A stretch of 64,000 bases of DNA from Novosphingobium sp. IK01 (lineage in GTDB: Bacteria; Pseudomonadota; Alphaproteobacteria; Sphingomonadales; Sphingomonadaceae), in contig NZ_BTFW01000001.1 of the NCBI RefSeq assembly GCF_033242265.1, forward strand, positions 2,035,001 through 2,099,000, written 5' to 3'. Below the pieces are notes generated by a model. It was not told where the DNA came from, did no database searches, and saw only the letters and a program-made list of their open reading frames with translations. Every line of letters starts with the position of its first letter. The stretch's first letter is position 1. Shown piece after piece: positions 10,142 to 19,423 of this stretch. The translations under genes and the position numbers were made by a program.

Positions 10142-11401
10142 TCAAGCCAGCCATTCCGGCACGCGCTCGGCGGCCAGAATCGTCGCCGGTTCGATCCGCT
10201 CGGCCACGATCGCCCACTTGTCGCCATCGACCATGACCTCGGGCACCAGCGGGCGCGAGTTGTAGGTATTGGCCATCGTCGCGCCATAGGCGCCCGCCGT
10301 GCGGAACACCGCCAGATCGCCGCGCGCGACGGTGTCGATCGTGCGGTTCATCGCGAAGGTATCGCTCGATTCGCAGATCGGGCCGACGATATTGGCGACC
10401 ATCGTTTCGCCCGAAGGGGAAACCGCGGCAAAATCGTGCCAGGCATCGTAGAGCGCCGGACGCGCCAGATCGTTCATCGCCGCATCGACGACCACCCACG
10501 GCGCGCCCACGCCTTCCTTGACGCGGACCACGCGGGTCATCAGCACGCCGGTATTGCCGGTGATCACGCGGCCCGGCTCGAACATGGCGGTAATGTCCCA
10601 GTCCTTCGACACGCGCGCGACCATCGCGGCATAGGCTTCGGGCTGGGGGAACACCTCGCCGGCCTTGTAGGGCACGCCCACGCCGCCGCCGAAATCGATG
10701 TGGGTGACGCTGTGCCCCTCGGCCCGGATCGCGGCCAGCAGCGTGCCGATCTTGGTGAAGGCCGCTTCGAGCGGATCGAGGCTGGAAAGCTGGCTGCCGA
10801 TGTGGAGCGTAAGGCCGCGCATGGCCAGCCCCGGCACTTGTGCTAGGCGGGCATAGATCGCGCCCGCGCGGTCGAACGGCACGCCGAACTTGTTCTCGGC
10901 CTTGCCGGTCGAGATCTTGCCATGGGTGCCCGCGTCGACATCGGGGTTCACGCGCAGGGCGCAGGTAGCGACCTTGCCCATCGCCACCGCGATTTCCGCC
11001 AGTTCGAGGCCTTCTTCCTCGCTTTCGAGGTTGAACTGGCCGATCCCGGCTTCGAGCGCGCGGGTCAGTTCGGCATGGGTCTTGCCCACGCCCGAAAAGA
11101 CCACGTCCTGCGCGGCCATGCCTGCGGCCAGCGCGCGCTCCATCTCGCCCGCCGAGACGACATCGGCGCCATAGCCCTCGGCCGCCAGAACCTTGAGCAC
11201 GGCCAGATTGGGGTTGGACTTGACCGCAAAGGCCAGCTTGAAGCGCGGCAGAACCTTCAGCGCATCGCGGAACACCCGCGCATGGCGCGTGAGCGTGGCG
11301 CGCGAATAGACATAAAGCGGGGTGCCGACCGCTTCGGCCAGAACCGGAAGGGCAATATCTTCGGCGTGGAGCACGCCGTCACGGGTTTCGAAATGATCCA
11401 T
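10142..11401 (-). CDS. lysA: Diaminopimelate decarboxylase
   Basis: PLP enzyme of the last lysine-synthesis step (meso-diaminopimelate to lysine). The 419-residue product has the PLP lysine in FAVKSNPNLAVLK (about 58), HIGSQ, the glycine-rich phosphate-binding stretch IDFGGGVGVPY, EPGR, and the C-terminal GPICESSDTF and GAYGATMANTYNSR motifs. I used the ATG at 11401 (MDHFETRDGVL). The frame runs on upstream through the lipoprotein gene but without family sequence. It lies within the argH, lptM-like, lysA run on the minus strand, 31 bases after the lipoprotein stop. Confidence 0.96.
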   Translation of the reverse strand: MDHFETRDGVLHAEDIALPVLAEAVGTPLYVYSRATLTRHARVFRDALKVLPRFKLAFAVKSNPNLAVLKVLAAEGYGADVVSAGEMERALAAGMAAQDVVFSGVGKTHAELTRALEAGIGQFNLESEEEGLELAEIAVAMGKVATCALRVNPDVDAGTHGKISTGKAENKFGVPFDRAGAIYARLAQVPGLAMRGLTLHIGSQLSSLDPLEAAFTKIGTLLAAIRAEGHSVTHIDFGGGVGVPYKAGEVFPQPEAYAAMVARVSKDWDITAMFEPGRVITGNTGVLMTRVVRVKEGVGAPWVVVDAAMNDLARPALYDAWHDFAAVSPSGETMVANIVGPICESSDTFAMNRTIDTVARGDLAVFRTAGAYGATMANTYNSRPLVPEVMVDGDKWAIVAERIEPATILAAERVPEWLA

Positions 11402-11432
11402 CGGTACTCTCAGGGCAAACTGGCAAAAAGCA

Positions 11433-11711
11433 TCATTCCTCGGGCGGAAGATCGAACGGATCGTCCTCGCGCTCCTGGGACCTGGTGCGCAACTCGACGT
11501 TGCGCTGGGGTTTGGCCTGGACCGGGGGTTTGAGAAGCTCGTCCGCCCCGTGGCTCTGCGCGCGGCCATAAGGCGCGGGCGGCAGGCCACGCCCCGGCCC
11601 CGGCACGACTTCGCGCTTGTTCCCGCATCCGGCGAGAGCAAGCACGGCCAGGCCGGCGATCATGAAGGCGGGGGGGCGGATCAAGCGATTACTCCTCAAG
11701 AGCAAAACCAT
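11433..11711 (-). CDS. Small LptM-like lipoprotein
   Basis: A 92-residue lipoprotein with an n-region containing three arginines, a hydrophobic core and the lipobox LALAGC (Cys about 29), followed by [12 protein letters not shown] tiny lipoprotein starting GCGxKGPL-like and sitting between argH and lysA is the usual context of LptM (YifL), which assists LptD oxidative maturation. The rest is Pro/Arg/Gln-rich and unstructured. The start at 11711 is preferred to the internal ATG at 11663 because only the longer form has a charged n-region. It then overlaps the argH stop by 23 bases. Confidence 0.75.
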   Translation of the reverse strand: MVLLLRSNRLIRPPAFMIAGLAVLALAGCGNKREVVPGPGRGLPPAPYGRAQSHGADELLKPPVQAKPQRNVELRTRSQEREDDPFDLPPEE

Positions 11712-13107
11712 GGAGACCCAGTGCCTCGCGGGCCTGGGCAACGCGCTTCCTTACCTCAGCCGGGGCGGTTCCGCCATGGCTGCAACGCGCGGCGACCGAA
11801 GCCTCGACCGAAAGCGCGGCATAGACGCGCTCGTCGATGCGGGTATCGATCGCCTTGAGGTCTTCGAGCGAAAGCTGGTCGAGCGCGATGCCCCGGCTTT
11901 CGGCCAGCTTCACCGCGCTGCCGGTGATGTGATGGGCCTCGCGGAAGGGGATATTGGCCTGACGGACCAGCCAGTCGGCAAGGTCCGTCGCCGTGGCATA
12001 GCCCAGTTCGGCAGCCCCGCGCATGCGCTCGGTGCGGAAGCGCGCTTCGGCGACCATGCCGGTCATCGCCGCGACCGAGAGCGCGAGCAGGCTGGCCGCC
12101 TCGAAGACCGGCGGCTTGTCGTCCTGCATGTCCTTGGAATAGGCCAGCGGCAGGCCCTTCATGGTGATCATCAGGCTGGTCAGGCAGCCCACGATCCGGC
12201 CCGAATGGCCGCGCACCAGTTCGGCGGCATCGGGGTTCTTCTTCTGCGGCATGATCGAACTGCCGGTCGAAAGACTGTCGGGCAGGGTCACGAAGCCGAA
12301 GGGCTGGCTGGCCCAGATGATGAATTCCTCGGCCAGCCGCGAAAGGTGGAGCGAGCACTGCGCGGCGGCCATCAGGTAATCGAGCGCGAAGTCGCGGTCC
12401 GAGACCGAATCGAGGCTGTTGTCGGTCGGCCCGTCGAAGCCGAGCGCGGCGGCGGTGTGGAAGCGGTCGATCGGGAAGCCGGTTCCGGCCAGCGCGGCGG
12501 CGCCCAGCGGCGAGCGGTTCATCCGCGCGCGGGCATCGGCAAAGCGCGAGCGGTCGCGCGCGATCATCTCGTAATAGGCCATCAGGTGATGGCCGAGCGT
12601 GACGGGCTGGGCGGTCTGGAGATGGGTGAAGCCGGGCATGATGCTGGCGGCATGTTCGCCCGCGCGGGTGACCAGCGCGATCTGGAGCGCCAGCAGCCCG
12701 GCATCCATCTGGTCCATCGCATCGCGCACCCACAGGCGAAAATCGGTGGCCACCTGGTCGTTGCGGCTGCGCGCGGTGTGCAGGCGCCCGGCAGCCGGGC
12801 CGATCAGCTCGGCCAGACGGTTTTCGGTGGTCATGTGGATGTCTTCGAGGTCCCAGTCCTCGGGCACGCCATGGGCTTCATATTCGCCCGCGACGGTATC
12901 GAGCCCCTGCGCGATCAGCGCCGCGTCCTCGTGCGAAACGATGCCCTGCTGGCCCAGCATCGCCACATGCGCCTTTGACGCGGCGATGTCCTGCCGCCAA
13001 AGCGCCTTGTCGAAGGGAATCGAGGCGTTAATCTCGCGCATGATGGCCGAAGGCCCGGCGGCGAAACGCCCGCCCCACATCTGGTTGGAGCCCGAATTGC
13101 CGCTCAT
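11689..13107 (-). CDS. argH: Argininosuccinate lyase
   Basis: Cleaves argininosuccinate to arginine and fumarate, the last arginine step. The 472-residue protein of the fumarase/aspartase superfamily has MWGGRF at the N-terminus, [24 protein letters not shown]-type [11 protein letters not shown], and the superfamily signature [12 protein letters not shown]. The chosen start (13107, MSGNSGSNQ) shares its CATG with the tlpA start on the other strand; the alternative is the ATG at 13080 (MWGGRF). It leads the argH, lptM-like, lysA, siroheme-protein run. argF and argD lie 30 kb away. Confidence 0.95.
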   Translation of the reverse strand: MSGNSGSNQMWGGRFAAGPSAIMREINASIPFDKALWRQDIAASKAHVAMLGQQGIVSHEDAALIAQGLDTVAGEYEAHGVPEDWDLEDIHMTTENRLAELIGPAAGRLHTARSRNDQVATDFRLWVRDAMDQMDAGLLALQIALVTRAGEHAASIMPGFTHLQTAQPVTLGHHLMAYYEMIARDRSRFADARARMNRSPLGAAALAGTGFPIDRFHTAAALGFDGPTDNSLDSVSDRDFALDYLMAAAQCSLHLSRLAEEFIIWASQPFGFVTLPDSLSTGSSIMPQKKNPDAAELVRGHSGRIVGCLTSLMITMKGLPLAYSKDMQDDKPPVFEAASLLALSVAAMTGMVAEARFRTERMRGAAELGYATATDLADWLVRQANIPFREAHHITGSAVKLAESRGIALDQLSLEDLKAIDTRIDERVYAALSVEASVAARCSHGGTAPAEVRKRVAQAREALGLHGFALEE

Positions 13108-13732
13108 GTCCGCTCGTCCGCCCTGTCTGAAGTTGATCCTGGGTGCGCTGGCCCTGCCACTGCTGGTCCCTGCGCTGGCTGCGTGCGATAGGCAAGCAAG
13201 CCCCTCGACGCAACCGTCGAGCGCGCCAGAGACTCCCGCAATCACCCCTGCAACTGGCCCGAATGCCGCCACCGGAACCATCGACACCAGCCACAAGGGC
13301 TCGGCCATGCCTTCGTTCGCCCTCTCAGGGCCAGAATCCGGGCCGGATGGCGCGAAGGTTTCAGACCAAAGCCTCAAGGGCAAACCCGTCGTGCTCAACC
13401 TGTGGGCGACATGGTGCGGGCCCTGCGTCGCCGAAATGCCCACGCTCGATGCGCTCGCCGCGCAAAAGGGCACGGCCTTGCGCGTGCTGGCCGTTTCGCA
13501 GGACAGCGCGGGGAGCGCCGACAGGATCAGGGCATTCCGGGCCAGCCACGCGATGGCCCATGTGACCACCCTGCTCGATCCCGAGAACACCCTCTCGTTC
13601 CACTACGACACCGGCGTCCTGCCCACGACCATCGTCTATGATGCGCAAGGCCGCGAAGTGGCCCGCGTGGTCGGCGCCTTCGACTGGACCAGCCCGCAAG
13701 CTCTCGCCCTGCTCAAGGCCGCCGGGGCCTGA
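13106..13732 (+). CDS. TlpA-like thioredoxin-fold lipoprotein
   Basis: Periplasmic thiol-disulfide oxidoreductase of 208 residues anchored by a lipid: lipobox ALAAC with Cys about 27, a Pro/Ser/Thr-rich linker to about 85, then a TlpA/ResA-type thioredoxin domain with WCGPC (about 103-107) and the cis-Pro region [10 protein letters not shown]. TlpA proteins reduce disulfides during cytochrome c or cytochrome oxidase (CuA) assembly, which fits the aerobic chain seen at the left end. That link is inference. The ATG overlaps the argH start codon on the opposite strand, so each leader lies within the other gene. Confidence 0.87.
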   Translation: MSARPPCLKLILGALALPLLVPALAACDRQASPSTQPSSAPETPAITPATGPNAATGTIDTSHKGSAMPSFALSGPESGPDGAKVSDQSLKGKPVVLNLWATWCGPCVAEMPTLDALAAQKGTALRVLAVSQDSAGSADRIRAFRASHAMAHVTTLLDPENTLSFHYDTGVLPTTIVYDAQGREVARVVGAFDWTSPQALALLKAAGA

Positions 13733-13778
13733 ACCTGCAATCGACAGGTGGCCTGAACGCCAAGACCTGCTAGGCGCC

Positions 13779-14099
13779 ATGCCCATGAGCAACAAGACAG
13801 CCGGTATCGTCGACGTGGACGGACTGCCCTACGAATGGGCGCTTCGCAGCGAACCTTCATGGGGGGATGCGCAAGGCTGGCGGGGCATGACCATTGCCTT
13901 GCATCGTCAGGACACCCAGCGCGAAGCCGTGCTGGAATTCCCGCCGCCCCGGCGCCTGATGAAAGGCCTCCCGCGCGGGCGCCTTCAGATCAACGACGCG
14001 CTCGTCTCACGCGGGATTCGCGCCGCGCTGCAAGCCGGATGGGACCCGGAATCGCGCGGCAAGACGATGTATTTCGCCGTCGATGCCGACGGCAACTGA
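13779..14099 (+). CDS. Small protein of unknown function
   Basis: A 106-residue soluble protein (or 104 from the second ATG at 13785) that I cannot place in a family. It has no signal peptide or membrane helix. It begins with a short beta-rich region (GIVDVDGLPYEWALR) and has a basic centre (PPPRRLMKGLPRGRLQINDAL) and a helix ending AGWDPESRG. GC bias and codon use match the neighbours. It is the first of three small plus-strand genes before tRNA-Val. Confidence 0.65.
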   Translation: MPMSNKTAGIVDVDGLPYEWALRSEPSWGDAQGWRGMTIALHRQDTQREAVLEFPPPRRLMKGLPRGRLQINDALVSRGIRAALQAGWDPESRGKTMYFAVDADGN

Positions 14100-14124
14100 C
14101 CCCGCCCCCGTACAGGAGACGCCA

Positions 14125-14484
14125 GTGACCGCCGAACCACGCCCATGGGACAGCCAGCAGGTGGCCGAATGGCTGGAGGCCCGCATCGAAGCCGCAGCCC
14201 GCGATCAGGTCGCCGCCGACCGCAAAGGCTATGAATCCCGCGACGACTACGACCTTGCCGCCGCCGAAGAATGGGCCTGCCGCGCCCTGATGGCCACCGC
14301 CCGCCAGGGCGATCAGGCCGCGCTGGCCCAGAAGATCAAGCAATTGCTGGCTCAGGACGAATACCGGATCACCGGCATCCACGACGACCGCCGCACCGAG
14401 CGCCACATCCGCGCCCATCTGCGCAAAATCGCCAAGATGGCCAAGGCGAACGAAGGCTTCGAAAACAGGCTGCGCTACCAGTAA
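14125..14484 (+). CDS. Small charged helical protein of unknown function
   Basis: About 119 residues, strongly helical and rich in Ala, Arg, Gln and Glu, with no signal or membrane segment. I placed the start at GTG 14125 because AGGAG (14114-14118) lies six bases ahead of it. An upstream ATG at 14083 would overlap the previous gene and has no such site. The motif RRTERHIRAHLRKIAKMAK near the end is basic and could bind nucleic acid, but that is a guess. No family recognised. Confidence 0.62.
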   Translation: MTAEPRPWDSQQVAEWLEARIEAAARDQVAADRKGYESRDDYDLAAAEEWACRALMATARQGDQAALAQKIKQLLAQDEYRITGIHDDRRTERHIRAHLRKIAKMAKANEGFENRLRYQ

Positions 14485-14507
14485 GCCCCCACGATCAGAG
14501 GACCCCC

Positions 14508-14744
14508 ATGACGACCGATACCGCCACCGCCCAGCGCGAACACTTCGCCTATTGCGTCCAGCTCTTCGGCGGCCCCACCGCCTTTGCCCGCCGCATCGGC
14601 ATCGACGAGCGCGCCATCCGCCGCTTCATCAGCGGCGAACGCCCGCTGGGCGCCACGCTTCTGGAAGACACCGCCCAGGAACTGCGCCGCCTGATCACCG
14701 ACGCAACAGCCGCCGAAGCGGAGATCACACGTCTGTCGAAATAA
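14508..14744 (+). CDS. Small HTH (XRE-like) DNA-binding protein
   Basis: A 78-residue protein in which PTAFARRIGIDERAIRRF reads as a Cro/CI-type helix-turn-helix (about residues 20-40), followed by the typical SGERPLG turn and a helical tail. AGAGGA lies about seven bases before the ATG. It is the last of three small genes and ends 45 bases from the 3' end of the minus-strand tRNA-Val. Such mini-regulators occur in phage and plasmid modules but also as chromosomal orphans; no partner toxin or integrase is visible. Confidence 0.65.
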   Translation: MTTDTATAQREHFAYCVQLFGGPTAFARRIGIDERAIRRFISGERPLGATLLEDTAQELRRLITDATAAEAEITRLSK

Positions 14745-14789
14745 GAGGGAGCCCCGGACATCGTGGCCAAAACAATGGTGGCCTGAATA

Positions 14790-14865
14790 TGGTGGGCGGT
14801 GACGGGCTCGAACCGCCGACCCTCTCGGTGTAAACGAGATGCTCTACCAACTGAGCTAACCGCCC
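14790..14865 (-). tRNA. tRNA-Val (UAC)
   Basis: A full cloverleaf on the minus strand. The acceptor stem is GGGCGGT/ACCGCCC, the D arm is TTAGCTCAGTTGGTAGAGC, the anticodon stem is TCTCG/CGAGA with loop TTTACAC giving anticodon TAC, and the T arm contains GGTTCGAGCCC. The 3' CCA is encoded. Length is 76 bases. Confidence 0.97.
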
Positions 14866-15009
14866 CCTTGCGGGGAGACGGCGCATTGGCGGCATTTGCG
14901 GCTGCCGTCAACTCCCTGTCAGCAGCGTGGCGGGGGGCGGGAGGCGAAAGGTGGTGGATGATCTTGCCTGATTGCATCGGGCCGGGCTTGCGGGCATAGC
15001 CGCCACACC

Positions 15010-16290
15010 ATGCATGACATCCGCCTGATCCGCGACAATCCGGAAAGCTTCGACGCCGCCCTCGCCCGCCGTGGGGTGGCTCCTGTTTCAGAGAGCCTGC
15101 TGGCGCTCGATGCGCGCCGCCGCGAGGTGGCCACCCGCATGCAGGAGGCGCAGAGCCGCCGCAACGAGGCTTCGAAGGCCATCGGCGCGGCCATGGCCAA
15201 GGGCGACAAGGACACCGCCGAGGCGCTCAAGGCCGAAGTCGCCACGCTCAAGACCACGCTGCCCGCGCTCGAAGACGAGGAACGCGACCTTTCCGCGCAG
15301 GCTGCCGCCGCGCTGGCCGCACTGCCCAACCTGCCGCTGGACATCGTGCCCGAGGGCGAGGACGAAGCGGGCAATGTCGAGGTTTCGCGCTGGGGCACCC
15401 CGCGTAATTTCGCCTTCGCGCCGCGTGAACATGCCGACATCGGCCCCGCGCTCGGCCTCGATTTCGAAACCGGCGCGCTGATCGCGGGGGCCCGTTTCAC
15501 GTTCCTGCGCGGCCAGATGGCCCGGCTCCAGCGCGCGCTCGCCCAGTTCATGCTCGATCACCAGACCGGGGTGAACGGCCATGTCGAATGCGCGCCGCCC
15601 TTGATGGTCAAAGACGAGGCCGTGTTCGGCACCGGCCAGCTTCCCAAGTTTGCCGAAGACCTGTTCCGCACGACCGACGGGCGCTGGCTGATCCCCACCG
15701 CCGAAGTCTCGCTGACCAATGCCGTGCGCGAGCAAATCCTGCCCGCCACGGCCCTGCCGATGCGCCTGACCGCGCTGACCCCGTGCTTCCGCTCGGAAGC
15801 GGGCTCTGCCGGGCGCGACACGCGCGGCTACATCCGCCAGCACCAGTTCGACAAAGTCGAGCTGGTCACGATCTGCGCGCCCGAGGATTCGGCGGCCGAG
15901 CACGAGCGGATGACGCTGGCGGCAGAATCGGTGCTTCAGGCGCTCGACCTGCCCTATCGCAAGATGCTGCTGTGCGCGGGCGACATGGGCTTTACCGCGC
16001 GGATCACCTATGATCTCGAAGTCTGGCTGCCCGGACAGGGCGCCTATCGCGAGATCTCGTCGTGCTCGAACTGCGGCGATTTCCAGGCACGGCGGATGAA
16101 CGCGCGCTATCGCCCCGAAGGCGCGAAGGCCACCGAGTTCGTCCACACGCTCAACGGCTCGGGCCTTGCCGTCGGGCGCACGCTGGTCGCCGTGCTGGAA
16201 AACTACCAGCAGGAAGACGGCAGTGTCGAAATTCCCGCCGTGCTCGCCCCCTACATGGGCGGCATCACCCGGCTGGTTCCGCAAAGCTGA
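15010..16290 (+). CDS. serS: Serine--tRNA ligase
   Basis: Class II aminoacyl-tRNA synthetase charging tRNA-Ser. The 426-residue protein has an N-terminal coiled-coil tRNA-binding arm (about 30-105, rich in Ala/Arg/Glu) and then the catalytic domain with motif 2 ([21 protein letters not shown]), HQFDKVELV, and motif 3 ([20 protein letters not shown]). The start at 15010 ([11 protein letters not shown]) is the family N-terminus. A short spaced repeat, CTGATCCG at 16287 and 16301, lies across its stop codon. Confidence 0.97.
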   Translation: MHDIRLIRDNPESFDAALARRGVAPVSESLLALDARRREVATRMQEAQSRRNEASKAIGAAMAKGDKDTAEALKAEVATLKTTLPALEDEERDLSAQAAAALAALPNLPLDIVPEGEDEAGNVEVSRWGTPRNFAFAPREHADIGPALGLDFETGALIAGARFTFLRGQMARLQRALAQFMLDHQTGVNGHVECAPPLMVKDEAVFGTGQLPKFAEDLFRTTDGRWLIPTAEVSLTNAVREQILPATALPMRLTALTPCFRSEAGSAGRDTRGYIRQHQFDKVELVTICAPEDSAAEHERMTLAAESVLQALDLPYRKMLLCAGDMGFTARITYDLEVWLPGQGAYREISSCSNCGDFQARRMNARYRPEGAKATEFVHTLNGSGLAVGRTLVAVLENYQQEDGSVEIPAVLAPYMGGITRLVPQS

Positions 16291-16308
16291 TCCGGCTGGA
16301 CTGATCCG

Positions 16309-17214
16309 ATGGGCAAGACGGTGCGCAGGCTGGCCAGTGTCGCTACCATGGCGCTGGCCGCCTGCTCGCCCGTCGGCCTCATGCTCGCCGCGCCCGGCCT
16401 GCTTCAGGCGCGACCCGCCAAAACTGCGCAGGACGCGCCCGACAACGCGATCGTGGCGTGGACCTATACCGTCCAGAGCGGCGACACCTTTGTGTCCATT
16501 GCCCGGCGCATGGGCGTGCCGATGGCGGCGCTGGCAGCCGAGAACAAGGTGCCGCTGCCCTATCTGATCACGGTCGGGCAAGTCCTGCGCCGCCCCGCGC
16601 TCCCGTACAAGAGTGACGGGGAGGCCCAGGCTCCACAGGGCCAGTCCGCACAGATTCCTCCCGCACAGATTCCTCCCGCGCAGGTTCCTCCCACACATGC
16701 CAGCCCGCGCACGACACCGCAAAGGCTGCCCCGGCCCGCGTCGCGCCCCGCCCCCCCGCCCCGTCCCGAGCCGGCCCCCGCGCCCGCCCATGCCCGCGAA
16801 GCAGGCGCGCCACGGCTGGTCTGGCCGACTTCGGGCAGCGTGATTTCCCGCTTTGGAACACCCGTGGACGGCAGGACCAATCCGCGCGGCAGCAGCCGCG
16901 CCAACAACGGCATCGACCTTGCTGCCTTTGCCGGAATGACCGTCCACGCCTCGGCGGCGGGCAAAGTGATCTTCGCGGGCAACGAGCCCGAGCGCTTTGG
17001 CCAGCTGATCGTGATCGACCATGGGCGAGGCTGGGTTACCGCCTATGCCTATCTCGGGCGGATCGATGTGAAACAGGGGCAGCAGGTCGCCGCGCGGCAA
17101 TCCATCGCCCGCATCGGCAAGAGCGGCGAGGCGCGCAAGCCCACGCTCCATTTCGAGCTGCGCCGCGACAATGTCCCGCGCGATCCGGCGCCCTATCTGC
17201 CGGTCAGACTCTAA
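16309..17214 (+). CDS. NlpD-like LysM/LytM lipoprotein with degenerate catalytic site
   Basis: A 301-residue envelope protein with a lipobox-like ALAAC (Cys about 19), a LysM domain (YTVQSGDTFVSIARRMGV, about 53-95), a Pro-rich linker with PPAQIPP repeats, and a C-terminal LytM/M23 domain from about 178. Active M23 enzymes have HxxxD and HxH zinc ligands. Here the first His is Asn (NNGIDLA) and the last motif is TLHFEL, which lacks the first His. The domain is therefore probably non-catalytic, like EnvC and NlpD, which activate cell-wall amidases during division. An amidase-activator role is inferred. It starts 18 bases after serS. Confidence 0.85.
   Translation: MGKTVRRLASVATMALAACSPVGLMLAAPGLLQARPAKTAQDAPDNAIVAWTYTVQSGDTFVSIARRMGVPMAALAAENKVPLPYLITVGQVLRRPALPYKSDGEAQAPQGQSAQIPPAQIPPAQVPPTHASPRTTPQRLPRPASRPAPPPRPEPAPAPAHAREAGAPRLVWPTSGSVISRFGTPVDGRTNPRGSSRANNGIDLAAFAGMTVHASAAGKVIFAGNEPERFGQLIVIDHGRGWVTAYAYLGRIDVKQGQQVAARQSIARIGKSGEARKPTLHFELRRDNVPRDPAPYLPVRL
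16651..16695 (+). repeat. 15-bp x3 in-frame tandem repeat in the linker
   Basis: Three units of CAGATTCCTCCCGCA with minor changes (16651-16665, 16666-16680, 16681-16695) encode the QIPPA/QVPPT repeats of the LysM-LytM linker. Copy-number change would alter linker length without breaking the frame. Confidence 0.9.
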
Positions 17215-17232
17215 GGCCGGTCAGACTGTAGC
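17199..17232 (+). repeat. 17-bp tandem duplication across a stop codon
   Basis: GCCGGTCAGACTCTAAG (17199-17215) is followed directly by GCCGGTCAGACTGTAGC (17216-17232). The first unit contains the TAA stop of the LytM lipoprotein gene. The second unit has GTAG in the equivalent place. Confidence 0.9.
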
Positions 17233-17244
17233 CTCCCCTCCGGC

Positions 17245-17655
17245 TCAGCCGAGCAGGAAGAACACCAGCCCCATCGCCAGATAGCACAGCATCACGCAGC
17301 TGCCGTCGATCATCGCCAGACGGGTGGAGATGCGCTGCTGGGTATAGCTGATCCACAAGCCGGGAATGACAAAGGCCCCGGCCAGCCCGCCCGACATCAT
17401 GAAATAGAGCCAGGGCTTGACCGCCAGCGTGGCCGCGCCGACGCGGGCGAACATGTGGCCCATCATCGTCGCGCTCACCAGCAGGAGCGCCGCCGTGAGC
17501 AGCAGGGTGCGCGTGGGCGCGATGCGCAGGCCCAGCCCGCCCGGCCCCACTTCGGCCAGACGCGCCCGGCCCAGCACCGGACCATACCAGACCGCCTGCA
17601 CGACCATCGCTGCCACCATTGCCAATACCACGGCCAACCAGTTCACCGGACCCAT
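17245..17655 (-). CDS. DUF1761 membrane protein
   Basis: A 136-residue protein with four hydrophobic helices (about 5-25, 44-62, 72-95, 112-132) and the DUF1761 N-terminal pattern VNWLAVVLAMVAAMVVQAVWYG. Function unknown. The ATG at 17655 has AGGAAAG eight bases upstream and fits the family N-terminus better than the open extension further upstream. It is a single gene, convergent with the LytM lipoprotein gene and divergent from rimO. Confidence 0.8.
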   Translation of the reverse strand: MGPVNWLAVVLAMVAAMVVQAVWYGPVLGRARLAEVGPGGLGLRIAPTRTLLLTAALLLVSATMMGHMFARVGAATLAVKPWLYFMMSGGLAGAFVIPGLWISYTQQRISTRLAMIDGSCVMLCYLAMGLVFFLLG

Positions 17656-17878
17656 CGAATGTCTTTCCTGCCTCGCGCCACACCCGTCCATCCACCTAGC
17701 GCCGTGCTAGCCCCACACCGGGCAAAGCGCAAAACAATCAACGGGCACCCGACGCTTTCCCGTCACGATTTGTCGCAGGCCCGATGATGACCGCCCGGAT
17801 GCCCCCCCTCCCTCGCATGCTCCCCTCTCATGTCACATAGTGACGCAAGGCGCTTTTACGGGTATGGGCCCGCCCACA

Positions 17879-19291
17879 ATGGCCACCATTCCCCCTGATT
17901 CCCGCGAAATCGACGCCACCCCCGCCCCCGAGCCCAAGCGCGTCGGGCTGGTCAGCCTCGGCTGTCCCAAGGCGCTCGTCGATTCCGAACGCATCCTCAC
18001 CCGCCTGCGCGCCGATGGCTATGCGATGAGCCCCGACTATGCCGGGGCCGATGTCGTTCTGGTCAACACCTGCGGCTTCCTCGATTCGGCCAAGGAGGAA
18101 AGCCTGGCCGCGATCGGCGAGGCGATTGCCGAAAATGGCCGCGTGATCGTGACCGGGTGCATGGGCAACGAGGCCGAGACGATCCGCGCCCGCTTCCCCG
18201 ATGTTCTGGCCGTGACCGGCGCGCACCAGTACGAAGCCGTGGTCGAGGCCGTCCACGAGGCCGCACCCCCTTCGATGGGCCCCTATTTCGACCTGATCCC
18301 CCAGGCGCTCGACGATGCCGGCGGGATCAAGCTGACCCCGCGCCACTATGGCTATCTCAAGATTTCCGAGGGCTGCAACCACGCCTGCTCGTTCTGCATC
18401 ATCCCCGACCTGCGCGGCAAGCTTGCCAGCCGCCGCATTGATGCCGTGCTGCGCGAGGCCGAAAAGCTGGTGGCGGCGGGCACCCGCGAACTGCTGGTGA
18501 TCAGCCAGGACACTTCGGCCTATGGCGTCGACGTGCGCCACGAGGAACGCGAGTGGAAGGACCGCAAGGTCCGCACCCACATGACCGATCTGGCCCGCGA
18601 GCTGGGCCAGCTGCGCACGCCCGACGGGCAGGTGCCCTGGGTGCGCCTGCACTATGTCTACCCGTATCCCCATGTCGACCAGGTCATCCCGCTGATGGCG
18701 CAGGGGCTGATCACGCCCTATCTCGACATTCCCTTCCAGCATGCCAGCCCCAAGGTGCTGCGCGCGATGAAGCGGCCGGCCAACGAGGCCAAAGTGCTCG
18801 ACCGCATCAAGGCCTGGCGCGAAATCTGCCCCGACCTTGCCATCCGCTCCAGCTTCGTGGTCGGCTTCCCCGGCGAGACCGAAGAAGATTTCCAGTACCT
18901 GCTCGACTGGCTCGATGAAGCCCAGCTCGACCGCGTGGGCGCCTTCCGCTTCGAACCGGTCGAGGGGGCAGCGGCCAACGACCTGCCCGATCCGGTGCCC
19001 GAAGCGGTCAAGGAAGAACGCTTCGCCCGGATCATGGCGAAGACCGAAGCGATCAGCGCGGCCCGTCAGGCCGCCAAGGTCGGTCGCACGATCCGCGTGA
19101 TCATCGACGAAGTGGGCGAACCCGACGAAGACGGCGACATCGGCGCCACCGGCCGCAGCCAGGCCGACGCGCCCGAGATCGACGGCGCGGTCTATCTGCG
19201 CAACGTGCCCGAAAGCCTGCGCCCCGGCGATTTCGTCGATGTGCTGGTGGAAGAGGCCGATGCCCACGACCTGTTCGGCGTGATCGCCTGA
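17879..19291 (+). CDS. rimO: Ribosomal protein S12 methylthiotransferase
   Basis: Radical SAM enzyme that methylthiolates an aspartate of ribosomal protein S12. The N-terminal UPF0004 domain begins [19 protein letters not shown] with cluster cysteines continuing in VNTCGF and VTGCMG. The radical SAM CxxxCxxC is in [13 protein letters not shown], and a TRAM domain closes the protein. From the ATG at 17879 it is 470 residues. Starts at 17864 (ATG) or 17840 (GTG) are also possible; an AAGG at 17847-17850 is the only hint of a ribosome site and lies about 13 bases before 17864. Confidence 0.94.
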   Translation: MATIPPDSREIDATPAPEPKRVGLVSLGCPKALVDSERILTRLRADGYAMSPDYAGADVVLVNTCGFLDSAKEESLAAIGEAIAENGRVIVTGCMGNEAETIRARFPDVLAVTGAHQYEAVVEAVHEAAPPSMGPYFDLIPQALDDAGGIKLTPRHYGYLKISEGCNHACSFCIIPDLRGKLASRRIDAVLREAEKLVAAGTRELLVISQDTSAYGVDVRHEEREWKDRKVRTHMTDLARELGQLRTPDGQVPWVRLHYVYPYPHVDQVIPLMAQGLITPYLDIPFQHASPKVLRAMKRPANEAKVLDRIKAWREICPDLAIRSSFVVGFPGETEEDFQYLLDWLDEAQLDRVGAFRFEPVEGAAANDLPDPVPEAVKEERFARIMAKTEAISAARQAAKVGRTIRVIIDEVGEPDEDGDIGATGRSQADAPEIDGAVYLRNVPESLRPGDFVDVLVEEADAHDLFGVIA

Positions 19292-19302
19292 AGCTCCTCT
19301 GA

Positions 19303-19423
19303 AGGCCCCTCCGTCAGGCCTGCGGCCTGACACCTCCCCATTCCATGGGGAGGATCAAGATCCTCCCCGCTCTGCGGGGAGGGGGACCGCCCGCGCAGCG
19401 GGTGGTGGAGGGGCAGAGGGGCC
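19303..19423. repeat. Dispersed palindromic intergenic repeat, copy 1
   Basis: A G/C-rich composite palindrome lies between the convergent ends of rimO and the CDF gene. The outer arms begin CCCCTCCGTCAG and end GGTGGTGGAGGGG. Inside are two stem-loops of the form CCTCCCC...GGGGAGG and the segment GGGGGACCGCCCGCG. It closely matches the copy at 29072-29182 and resembles the short palindromic repeats common between genes of sphingomonads and relatives. It may act as a bidirectional terminator. Confidence 0.85.

Noticed and set aside
14745..15009. Integration (att) site at tRNA-Val
   Set aside because: I could not see a second copy of the tRNA 3' end, an integrase or a composition shift in the window.
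15088..17151. 687-codon open frame on the minus strand
   Set aside because: Antisense to serS and the LytM lipoprotein gene, both clearly coding on the plus strand.
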